Of a DNA stretch of 64,000 nt, positions 8,485-16,309 are shown piece by piece; positions within the stretch are counted from its first letter, which is position 1, and the number at the start of each line of letters is the position of its first letter. The notes under the pieces were generated by a model. That model searched no databases. It worked only from the letters and a program-made list of their open reading frames with translations, and was not told where the DNA came from. The translations under genes were made by a program, and so were the position numbers. The DNA is from Bryocella elongata (GTDB lineage: Bacteria; Acidobacteriota; Terriglobia; Terriglobales; Acidobacteriaceae), in assembly GCF_900108185.1 (NCBI RefSeq), contig NZ_FNVA01000006.1, forward strand, positions 372,001-436,000. The letters run 5' to 3'.

Positions 8485-9120
8485 ATGAGCGATGCACTGT
8501 TTCCGATCCTTCCCGGGCTTACCTGGGACATCACCTATTCGCCCAGCTTCGACAACGTCGAGCAGCGATCGAAGAATGGCGCGGTCACCGTGCTTATGAA
8601 TGATCCCTATCCGCAGTGGAGCTTCGAACTCAGCTATGAGTTCCTGCGCGACGCTCCGGGGCAGGTGGCGACGCCCCGCAACCCGAAGAACTATCCCGAG
8701 CTGCAGCAGCTCGTAGGCTTCTTCCTGCAGCGCGGCGGCAACGCGGATACCTTCCTGCTCGATCCGGAGCTGCTGACGGGCAAGCGCGAGCCCGTTGCGG
8801 CCCATCAGATCGGCACGGGAGATGGAGCGACGACTGTCTTCTATCTCGTGCGGGACCTGGGCGGCTATGCGATGGAGGTCCAGGACCCCATCCCGGGATC
8901 GGTCAAGGTCATGGTCAACGGGGCTGTCGTCTCTGGCTGGACCCTGGGCACGAAGGGGGACATCACCTTTGCCGCGGCTCCGGCTGAATCGGCTGTCATC
9001 ACAGCTTCGTTTCGCTGGCGCTGGAGCGTGCGGTTTGCGCAGAGCTCGCAACAGTTCAAGGCCTTCATGTTCGACCTCTACGAGGCCGATAGCGTCAAGT
9101 TGATTCAGGACAAGCGGTAG
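8485..9120 (+). CDS. DUF2460 phage distal tail protein
   Basis: 211 residues. LFPILPGLTWDITYSPSFDN at the N-terminus, FLRDAPGQ, PELQQLVGFFLQRGG with DTFLLDP, and the C-terminal SFRWRWSVRFAQSSQQFKAF are the hallmarks of DUF2460 (TIGR02217), the distal tail family that includes the Rhodobacter gene transfer agent gp12. It sits at the base of the tail tube and connects to the tip proteins encoded downstream. Starts 4 bases after the tape measure stop. Confidence 0.85.
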   Translation: MSDALFPILPGLTWDITYSPSFDNVEQRSKNGAVTVLMNDPYPQWSFELSYEFLRDAPGQVATPRNPKNYPELQQLVGFFLQRGGNADTFLLDPELLTGKREPVAAHQIGTGDGATTVFYLVRDLGGYAMEVQDPIPGSVKVMVNGAVVSGWTLGTKGDITFAAAPAESAVITASFRWRWSVRFAQSSQQFKAFMFDLYEADSVKLIQDKR

Positions 9121-9133
9121 CCACGGAGGGATT

Positions 9134-9448
9134 ATGCCGGGAAAATCATCGCAATTTCCCCGCTTCTATTTCATGGGGAAGCCTTTCTATCTCAATCGGG
9201 CTTTGCTTTGGCTTGATGCGTACCGCTTTCTACCGCACCGTCTGCATATAGCTCTGTGGAACTGGTGCTTCAGGATGGATGTTGACTGGCGGATCGTTGG
9301 CAAGAACCGAGCATCGCTTTGGCTTGATGCCTACCGCTTTCTTCCCTGGCGCTTGCGTGTGGCTATGTGGAACTGGTGCTTCGGGATGGACCTTGACTGG
9401 CGAGCAGCAAAGGAGAGGACGCGGAGAGAGCGGAAGGGAGAACGCTGA
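9134..9448 (+). CDS. Trp-rich protein with a 37-residue tandem duplication
   Basis: 104 residues, not a family I recognise. Two 37-residue repeats follow each other; each runs SLWLDAYRFLP-x-RL then WNWCF-x-MD-x-DWR. The DNA copies (TGGCTTGATG at 9209 and again at 9320) are exactly 111 bp apart and share long identical stretches, so the duplication is recent. The repeats are amphipathic, with many Trp and Tyr, and the tail is strongly basic. The gene is overlapped by the next start (TGATG), and interrupts the otherwise standard DUF2460-DUF2163 pair. A membrane-surface function (superinfection exclusion or lysis-related) is possible but unproven. Confidence 0.55.
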   Translation: MPGKSSQFPRFYFMGKPFYLNRALLWLDAYRFLPHRLHIALWNWCFRMDVDWRIVGKNRASLWLDAYRFLPWRLRVAMWNWCFGMDLDWRAAKERTRRERKGER

Positions 9449-10305
9449 TGCCCCTCGACGCACCCACAGATACGGCGGCCTTCCTGGCCTCGCGGCCCCG
9501 CTTCGCCTTCCGCGCGAACCTCTTCACCTTCGCGCTCACCAGCGGCCTCACGCTGCGGTATACGGACTGGCGTCGGCCCATCGTCGTCGCGGGCAACACC
9601 TACTCGCCCACGCCTCGCATCGTTCGCGGCAACATCCGCGTGGAGCGGGGAACAAGCGTCAGCACGCAGGACCTCGAGCTGCAGGAGGCCAACGGCTCGA
9701 CGGTGGGCCTCGTCGCGCAGGGCTTCTTCCGGCGCGCCATCTTCACCCATCAGCGTATCTTCGCGGCAGACTCAACCCTGCAGTGGACCTCGCCGATCGT
9801 CCGCTTCTTCGGCCGCGTGAACGAGAGCAACGTCACGGCCAGCGGGGCCAAGTTCACCGTCAAGTCCATGCTGGACGATCTCGACCGCGATTATCCCTTC
9901 GACGTCATCGAGGCGGACTGCAACGCCGTCGTCTTCGATGTCCGCTGCGGCGTGAATCCCGCAGCCTACACCTTCACCGGCGCTGCTGGTGCTGGGTCGA
10001 CAAAGAACAAGCTGATCACCGGCCTCAGTAACGCCGACGACTACTTCACCCAGGGCGTCCTGTCCTTCACCTCCGGCGCGATGAGCGGGGCTCACTACCT
10101 GGTCAAGAGCTACGCCGGCGGCGTCATCGTGCCGTCTCCGCCCTTCCTGGCCGCACCCGCAACGGGCGATGCCTTCAGCGTCTCCGCCGGCTGCGACAAG
10201 ACACAGGCCACCTGTACTTCGAAGTTCGGCTATGACTCCAGCTCGGGAACTGCCCCGTTCTTCCGCGGCAAGCCTTACGTGCCGGATCCGACAGTTACTT
10301 ACTAA
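9448..10305 (+). CDS. DUF2163 phage tail protein (GTA gp13-like)
   Basis: 285 residues. LFTFALTSGLTLRYTDWRRP near the start and the central VRFFGRVNESNVTASGAKFT fit DUF2163 (TIGR02218). The C-terminal cysteine pattern (DCNAVVFDVRCGVNP, later AGCDKTQATCTSKFG) matches the phiJL001 gp84-type C-terminal domain, in which cysteines bind an iron-sulfur or metal site or form the hub core. It forms part of the tail hub with the DUF2460 protein and the tip protein. The start overlaps the upstream stop, which supports ATG 9448. Confidence 0.85.
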   Translation: MPLDAPTDTAAFLASRPRFAFRANLFTFALTSGLTLRYTDWRRPIVVAGNTYSPTPRIVRGNIRVERGTSVSTQDLELQEANGSTVGLVAQGFFRRAIFTHQRIFAADSTLQWTSPIVRFFGRVNESNVTASGAKFTVKSMLDDLDRDYPFDVIEADCNAVVFDVRCGVNPAAYTFTGAAGAGSTKNKLITGLSNADDYFTQGVLSFTSGAMSGAHYLVKSYAGGVIVPSPPFLAAPATGDAFSVSAGCDKTQATCTSKFGYDSSSGTAPFFRGKPYVPDPTVTY

Positions 10306-10320
10306 ATCAGGAGGGATGTT

Positions 10321-10521
10321 ATGCAGCTAGTGAATGGGTTCCCGCGCCGCAATCGTATCGATCTGCAGACGCGTGGTGAGAAGGTCATCCGCGAGGCGAT
10401 TCTGGCGATCGAGATGTTGGGGGCTGATCAGCTCTTGACGGAAGCCGTCATCCTGCTGGGAGAGGCGCAGACGAAGGTTGCTGACTGGGCGGAAGCGACC
10501 GGCAATCTCGACGTCGCATGA
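10321..10521 (+). CDS. Small helical phage protein, unknown
   Basis: 66 residues, with GGAGGG just before the ATG and the stop overlapped by the next ATG (ATGA at 10518-10521). Predicted mostly helical; no recognised motif. The good binding site and four-base overlap support a real gene within the tail-tip operon. Confidence 0.6.
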   Translation: MQLVNGFPRRNRIDLQTRGEKVIREAILAIEMLGADQLLTEAVILLGEAQTKVADWAEATGNLDVA

Positions 10522-10946
10522 ACCGCGCCGCTGTCCTCGCTGCTGCCCTTGCTTGGGAAAAAACGCCGTACCACCCCAACGCTGCCGTATGCGGCTGTGG
10601 GGCGGACTGCGCTCTCTTCCCGCTCGCGGTGTATCAGCAGGCCCTTGCGGTGCGCTGGCCAAGGCCACCGCGCTACGTTTCGCAATGGCACCTTCATCGC
10701 AGCCAGGAGCTTTACCTCGAGTACGTCCGGGCCATCCCCGGCGTGCGCGAGATCGACTCTCCGGAGCCTGGCGATTTCGCGCTCTTCCGGCTCGGCCGCG
10801 TGTACTCGCACGGCGCCATCGTGCTGGCGTGGCCGCAGGTGGTGCATGCCGAGAACCCTGCCGGCGTCGTCCGCTGCGATGTCTCGATCGACTCGAAGCT
10901 GAGCCGCTCCAGCATCGTTCGTCCGCTGTTCTTCACCTTCGATTGA
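10518..10946 (+). CDS. NlpC/P60 peptidase of the tail tip (GTA gp14-like)
   Basis: 142 residues. The family signature TPYHPNA...GADCALFP places the nucleophile at Cys31, with RVYSHGAIVL giving His98 and VVHAE giving His110 as third residue; all three are present. Enzymes of this family cut peptide bonds in peptidoglycan, here probably to let the tail tip pass the cell wall. Position between the DUF2163 protein and the large tip protein is the same as in gene transfer agents and many siphoviruses. The cluster CGCGADC carries two extra cysteines beside the nucleophile. Confidence 0.8.
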   Translation: MNRAAVLAAALAWEKTPYHPNAAVCGCGADCALFPLAVYQQALAVRWPRPPRYVSQWHLHRSQELYLEYVRAIPGVREIDSPEPGDFALFRLGRVYSHGAIVLAWPQVVHAENPAGVVRCDVSIDSKLSRSSIVRPLFFTFD

Positions 10947-10960
10947 TCGACTGAGGCCAC

Positions 10961-13900
10961 ATGGCGTTTCTTGGATTGGGATCGCGCTCGCAGCAGCCCA
11001 ACCGCCTGGGGACCATCCAGGTCGGTACCAGCGAGTACGGCGTAGCCATCCCCATTGGCTGGGGCCGCTTCAAGGCTCCCATCAAGCTGTTGGACTTCGC
11101 GGACTTCAGCTCCCAGGAAGTAACGCAGGGCGGCAAGGGCGGCGGCGGCAACTTCGATTACGAGTACTACGCAGCCGTCGATGCGCTCATCTGCCACGGC
11201 CCCATCGACACCTTCGGCGACGTCTATGACGGCGGCGGTGCCTCCTCGCTCGTAGGCGCGACGGAAGAGTTCACCATCCCCTCCGGAGGCGGCACCTACC
11301 AGGTCACCAACGGCGGCTATGGGGATGATGCCTTCTACTACGACGAAGGCGTTACCTACGCGAAGGACTACAGCCTCACGGCCAACGACTTCGGCTCGGA
11401 TGGCTCTGTCACTGTCACCGGCAATCAGCCTGCGCCGATGGCCTACACCGGCGGCTCACCGTCAGCGCTCCAGTACACCCACAGCAATACCGGCCTCTAT
11501 ACCTTCGCCGCGGCCGACGAAGGCAAGACGGTCTCCATCACCTACGCCTACACCACGGCGGATCTCTCCAACATCAACACCGGACCCGGCACCAACTCTC
11601 CGCTCAGCCCGCTGCAGCGCTATGCCATCACCGCGATCCTCGGCAGCGATGCTGGCACGCCGTGGGGCTACATGGTGTCGAAGTACCCCACGCGCGCCCT
11701 TGCCTATGCGGGCATCGCTCGCCTGGTCTGCTCTTCCATGGATCTTGGCACCGGAGCGACGGTGCCATCGCTCTCGGTCGAGGTCATCAACGGCCGTGGC
11801 AAGGCCTTTGGCTCCGGCGTCGCCGACTGCGATCCCGCCGTCGTCATCGCAGACTTTCTCACCGATGCCAAGGCTGGCTGCAACTGGCCTTACCTGGGCG
11901 ACCTGACCGTCCTCTCGAACTTCTACGTAGCCAACAATCTCTTCGTCTCTCCGTTCCTGGACTCCGCACGCAAGGCCCTCAGCTTCCTGCAGGAGATCTG
12001 CGACCTCACCAACGCCGCCCCGGTGTGGAGCGGCTCGCAGCTCAAGATCATCCCGTACGGGGACACCTCCGCCACCGCGAACGGCCGCACCTTCACGCCG
12101 CCCACGCAGCCTGTCTACGAGATCGATGAATCGGAGTTCCTCTGCGAGCCTGGCAAGAACGCTCTGGAGATCCCGGATACGGATCTCGCCGACAACTACA
12201 ACCGCGTCACCTGGCAGTTCTCCGCGGCGAACGATAACTACAACACGCAAATCATCCATGAGCAGGACGAGGCCTCGATCCTCACCAACACCCTGCTGCC
12301 GATGAAGACGGTGAATGCGGAGATGTACCGCGTGCAGCTCTACGCCGCGATCGCCATGAACATGATGCTGCGCCGGCAGAGTGTTGCTCTGCGCAAGTAT
12401 CAGTTCAAGCTGCCCTGGTACTACCAGCTCCTGGAGCCGATGGACATCATCGTCGCCAACCTTACGACGGGGAACCTCGGTGCCACGCCCATGCGCATCG
12501 TGTCAGTGGAAGAAGACGAAGACGACGAGCTCGCCATCATCGCGGAAGACTTCCTCTACGGCGTCGCCGGCGGCGTGCAGTATCCCAAGGGAGCGACCGG
12601 CGGCAATCAGCCCGGCGCTCACGACCTCCCCGGCGCGACTCAGCTTCTCGCCGCGTTTCAGCCCAACACGCGTCTTACGGGTGGATCTGACCAGCTCTGG
12701 CTTGCGCTCACCGGTGGGACGAGCTGGGGCGGCTGCCGCGTTTGGCTATCGAAGGACGGTAATAGCTATGCGGAGATCGCAAAGCAGTACGGCTCTTCAC
12801 GCGCTGGCGTCCTCACCAACGCGCTCGCGGCCGGCAGCGATCCGGACACCACCAACACTGCCAGCATCAGCACCTCCGGCACTCTCAGCAGCGGATCGCA
12901 AGCGGATGCTGATGCATTCGCGACGCTCGCGCTGATCGGCTCCGAGCTCATCAGTTACGAGACCGCGACACTCACCGGTTCCACGGCGACCACCAATAAC
13001 TACGACCTCGGCACATATCTCAGGCGCGGGATCTTCGCGGGGAACTCGCAGGCCCACTCCGCAGGCGAGGTCTTCGTTCGGCTCGACGACGCCATCACCA
13101 AGTACTCCGTCGATCCTGTGCTGCAGGGCCAGGTGATCTATCTCAAGTTCACCAGCTGGAACCTCTACGGCAACGAAGAGCAGGATCTCGCGAACGTGCA
13201 GGCCTACCCCATCAACCTCGGAGCCTCCGCGTCGACAGCCACCAATGTGACGGTGCGCAGCTTCGCGAACTCCGGAGGCACCACGGCAACGGTAGCCGTC
13301 TACAAGTCGGGCGGCGCTCTTACCGATGGCGGTACGGGAACCTTGGCCAATGGGGCTTCCGTCACGCTGCCAGCTCAAAGCTGGGCAACCGAGGCACTTG
13401 GCACCTGGTACGGCATCAACTTCAATCCAGCGACGTCGGCCTATGTGATCTACACCGATCGCAATGCCTGGCTGGCTGACCAGCTCACCATGCTTGCGAT
13501 CGGCTCGACGACCACGCCGGCTTCCGGTGCGACCGCTCTTCTTCCGGACGACTATGACGATGTCGGTTCGCAGCCGACGACGAATCCGCAGGGTGCATGG
13601 CTGAGCGGGCAGACGGCCGGTATCTCTGGGAGCGCCTTCACTGCGCCGCTCTATGACGTCGACGGTGGCTCGGAGTCGAACGCGTCCATCAACTACTACG
13701 GCTGGGCTGGGACGACTACCGCTGCGAAGACCCTGTCGCTGACGGCTGCATTCACTGCGGTCGGGGGGGCCGGTTATATGCCCATCACCTACACGCTCGA
13801 TGGTTCCACCTGGAGCACCCTCGTGGCGCAGACCTCCACGACTGCCTCAGCAAGCTATAGCGCCTCGGTACCATCCGGAACGGATCTGTCGAACGTCGTC

Positions 13901-13987
13901 GTCTCAATCAGCGCCTTCTCCGCGACTCCTGCGGCGGGGCATACGTCTTCAGCCCGCATCACCGTCTCCAATCTGCAGATCGCCTAG
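10961..13987 (+). CDS. Large phage tail tip / host-specificity protein
   Basis: 1008 residues. The N-terminus, IGWGRFKAPIKLLDFADF and a Gly-rich turn followed by YEYYAAVDALICHGP, is the hub part of central tail tip proteins (gpJ and GTA gp15 type). The middle (residues about 270-560) contains the baseplate-like region with DNYNRVTWQFS and a segment MKTVNAEMYRVQLYAAIAMN. The C-terminal 400 residues are Thr/Ser/Gly-rich beta domains, the last of which resembles a fibronectin-like sandwich. It makes the first contact with the cell and attaches the side fibres encoded downstream. Domain borders are approximate. Confidence 0.8.
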   Translation: MAFLGLGSRSQQPNRLGTIQVGTSEYGVAIPIGWGRFKAPIKLLDFADFSSQEVTQGGKGGGGNFDYEYYAAVDALICHGPIDTFGDVYDGGGASSLVGATEEFTIPSGGGTYQVTNGGYGDDAFYYDEGVTYAKDYSLTANDFGSDGSVTVTGNQPAPMAYTGGSPSALQYTHSNTGLYTFAAADEGKTVSITYAYTTADLSNINTGPGTNSPLSPLQRYAITAILGSDAGTPWGYMVSKYPTRALAYAGIARLVCSSMDLGTGATVPSLSVEVINGRGKAFGSGVADCDPAVVIADFLTDAKAGCNWPYLGDLTVLSNFYVANNLFVSPFLDSARKALSFLQEICDLTNAAPVWSGSQLKIIPYGDTSATANGRTFTPPTQPVYEIDESEFLCEPGKNALEIPDTDLADNYNRVTWQFSAANDNYNTQIIHEQDEASILTNTLLPMKTVNAEMYRVQLYAAIAMNMMLRRQSVALRKYQFKLPWYYQLLEPMDIIVANLTTGNLGATPMRIVSVEEDEDDELAIIAEDFLYGVAGGVQYPKGATGGNQPGAHDLPGATQLLAAFQPNTRLTGGSDQLWLALTGGTSWGGCRVWLSKDGNSYAEIAKQYGSSRAGVLTNALAAGSDPDTTNTASISTSGTLSSGSQADADAFATLALIGSELISYETATLTGSTATTNNYDLGTYLRRGIFAGNSQAHSAGEVFVRLDDAITKYSVDPVLQGQVIYLKFTSWNLYGNEEQDLANVQAYPINLGASASTATNVTVRSFANSGGTTATVAVYKSGGALTDGGTGTLANGASVTLPAQSWATEALGTWYGINFNPATSAYVIYTDRNAWLADQLTMLAIGSTTTPASGATALLPDDYDDVGSQPTTNPQGAWLSGQTAGISGSAFTAPLYDVDGGSESNASINYYGWAGTTTAAKTLSLTAAFTAVGGAGYMPITYTLDGSTWSTLVAQTSTTASASYSASVPSGTDLSNVVVSISAFSATPAAGHTSSARITVSNLQIA

Positions 13988-14032
13988 CCTTCACGCCGAA
14001 TCACCGCTCTCAACCCTTCCAAGGAGAACTCC

Positions 14033-16270
14033 ATGACCCGCCTTCTTCGAGCGGCCGCGGCCGCGTGCTTGCTTTCGATCGCAGCCATTGGCTCGGCGCA
14101 GATCACCGTCAGCGCCGCACATCTGCAGGACTCGACCGGGACGCCGGTCGCCAACGCGACGATCACCTTTGCGCCGGTGAATAACGCTGGCCAGCCCATC
14201 AGCTATCGCGCCGCGGGCTCGAGCGCTGGCCAGGTGGTGGGCTCTCCTGTGACAGCGACTGTCACCGCGGGCGCGTTCACGATCTCGCTTCCGGACACGA
14301 GCCTGACGCAGCCCATCAACGTCTGCTTTGCAGCGTCGCTGCAGGACAACGTCAGCGGCGAGCAGCTGCCCTTCTCGGGGCACTCCTGCGTGCAGCCCTC
14401 GAGCACCTCGGCACAGTCCGCCTGGTGCACCACCGCGAGTGGCACGACCACATGCAACTTCGATAACTTCCCGGTGAATCAGCCGGCGCTTGTCGTTGTG
14501 CAGACCGGGCCGACTGGCGCTCCCGGCACCAATGCGGCCGGGACCAGCACTAACATCCAGAAGCTGATCGCCACGTATAAGCAGGGCGGCCCGAACCTCT
14601 ACGATCCAACGCAGGCGGTGAGTAACACCGTCATCACGTCGACCGGGACGCTGGAGAGCCTGAGCGGATACACGACGTCGGGTTATATCCCGGTCACTCC
14701 GGGCGGCGCGTTCACGACGGCTTTTGGCGATGGCGACACCAACGCAGGGCTGGGGCTCTGTTACTTCGACATCAACCTCAACCCCGTCGCGGCCTCACAG
14801 GGCTTTCCCTTCACTTCGCCGCAGACCTTCACGGTGCCATCCGGCGCGACGATCGCGTACGCCCGCGTCTCCTGGGCGGTCTCCGGCGGCTCGTACCTCA
14901 ACAGCACTGGCTTCGCCGCGCAGGAGATCGTGACCGGTTCATCGCTGCCAGCGTCGTACTCGAGCTTCTCGGTCTACCCTGCGTCGACGGTGGATGCCAA
15001 CATCGCCACCGAGACGGCGCGGGCCGAAGCCGTGGAAGCAACGCTGCCCAGCGCGGCGGAGTCGCAGCAGATCCTCGCAGCGAGCCAGCCTACGGCCGTG
15101 AACTTGTTCGACGTAAATGCCGCGGTCCCTGGGCTGCTGGACAACGCGAGTTACTGCTGCGCTCCCGCGCATGGCGCTGGCGTCGTCGAGACCGACTCGG
15201 CACACTACGTCTCCGGCTATATCGCTGTGACTCCGGGCTCGCAATACACGATGGCCGTGGGTGACAGCGAAACCAACGCGGCCTATGGCATCAGCTGGTA
15301 CACGCTGAATCGGACGCCCATCACCACGTACCACACCGGAGATGGCTTTCCCTTCACGTCGCCGCAGACCTTCACCGCGCCGGCCGGCGCGTACTGGATT
15401 CGCTTCACGGGATCGGGACCCGGCACGCAGATGTTCGTGGCCGGGTCGTCAGTTCCTTCGAGCTACGTCCCCTTCGCGCAGGTGGCTCATGTCCTCACCA
15501 CCTCGGATCTTGTGCCCCTGGTGCAGGCGCAGACCAACATGGCTTCCCCCATTAAGGGCTGCCGGATCGGTGTGATAGGCGACAGCATCTCCAGCATCTT
15601 CGGGCAGGCCTGGCAGAACGTGGTCGAGGCGCGAACCGGCTGCACCCTCGAGTACCAGGACGCGCGGCCCGGACGCCTGTACGCGGACGCCATGGAGTGC
15701 TATGGGGCGTCGACCCCGACCGGAACGATCGGCAACTACAACGCCGCCAACCCGCTTACCTATGGCTCGTATGCGTCGCAGGCGTGCAGCAACTACAACT
15801 CGAGCTCGATCGCGCCCTACCCTCAGACCGGCCTGACGCTGGCGCAGAACCTGGCCAACGTCGACGTGATGTTGCTGGAGCTTGGCACAAACGATGTGAC
15901 GGGTATCGGCACAGGCCTTCAGTCCATCGGCACCATCACCGACGCGCCTTCTGCCGGGACGCAGTACGGCAACTTCAACTGGCTCATCACCGCGCTTCAC
16001 ACTGCGAACCCGGCGATGCGCCTTCTTATCGTGACCAACGGTGCTGACGTCGGCGGGACCGGCTACAACGCGGCATCCCTCGCGACTGCGGGGGCCATCG
16101 TGGCGACGGCGCAGATCTACGCCGATCCGGTGCTGGATCTGACGAAGGTTGGCGGCGTGAATGGCCTCACCATCAGCACCCTGACCATCGACAACACCCA
16201 TCCCACCACCGCGAGCTTCCAGCACTTCTTCGGCGCCGCGATCGCGAACTTCGTCCGCATGTGGTGGTAA
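14033..16270 (+). CDS. Tail-fibre-like protein with SGNH/GDSL hydrolase domain and signal peptide
   Basis: 745 residues, AAGGAGA before the ATG. Residues 1-23 form a typical secretion signal (basic start, Ala/Leu core, end near IGSAQ). Residues 24-130 look like a carboxypeptidase-regulatory-like beta sandwich. Two related beta domains of about 150 residues follow (each with NL-F/Y-D at the start, SGYI-x-VTPG, and GFPFTSPQTFT-x-P). The last 230 residues are an SGNH hydrolase: GVIGDSISS (block I, Ser), LELGTNDV (block III, Asn) and DNTHPTTASF (block V, Asp and His). Such domains remove acetyl groups from surface glycans. The signal peptide is unusual for a virion protein. Confidence 0.75.
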   Translation: MTRLLRAAAAACLLSIAAIGSAQITVSAAHLQDSTGTPVANATITFAPVNNAGQPISYRAAGSSAGQVVGSPVTATVTAGAFTISLPDTSLTQPINVCFAASLQDNVSGEQLPFSGHSCVQPSSTSAQSAWCTTASGTTTCNFDNFPVNQPALVVVQTGPTGAPGTNAAGTSTNIQKLIATYKQGGPNLYDPTQAVSNTVITSTGTLESLSGYTTSGYIPVTPGGAFTTAFGDGDTNAGLGLCYFDINLNPVAASQGFPFTSPQTFTVPSGATIAYARVSWAVSGGSYLNSTGFAAQEIVTGSSLPASYSSFSVYPASTVDANIATETARAEAVEATLPSAAESQQILAASQPTAVNLFDVNAAVPGLLDNASYCCAPAHGAGVVETDSAHYVSGYIAVTPGSQYTMAVGDSETNAAYGISWYTLNRTPITTYHTGDGFPFTSPQTFTAPAGAYWIRFTGSGPGTQMFVAGSSVPSSYVPFAQVAHVLTTSDLVPLVQAQTNMASPIKGCRIGVIGDSISSIFGQAWQNVVEARTGCTLEYQDARPGRLYADAMECYGASTPTGTIGNYNAANPLTYGSYASQACSNYNSSSIAPYPQTGLTLAQNLANVDVMLLELGTNDVTGIGTGLQSIGTITDAPSAGTQYGNFNWLITALHTANPAMRLLIVTNGADVGGTGYNAASLATAGAIVATAQIYADPVLDLTKVGGVNGLTISTLTIDNTHPTTASFQHFFGAAIANFVRMWW

Positions 16271-16309
16271 GCAGCCGCTGATCCATTCCCCAGAAGCCCA
16301 GAGGACACT

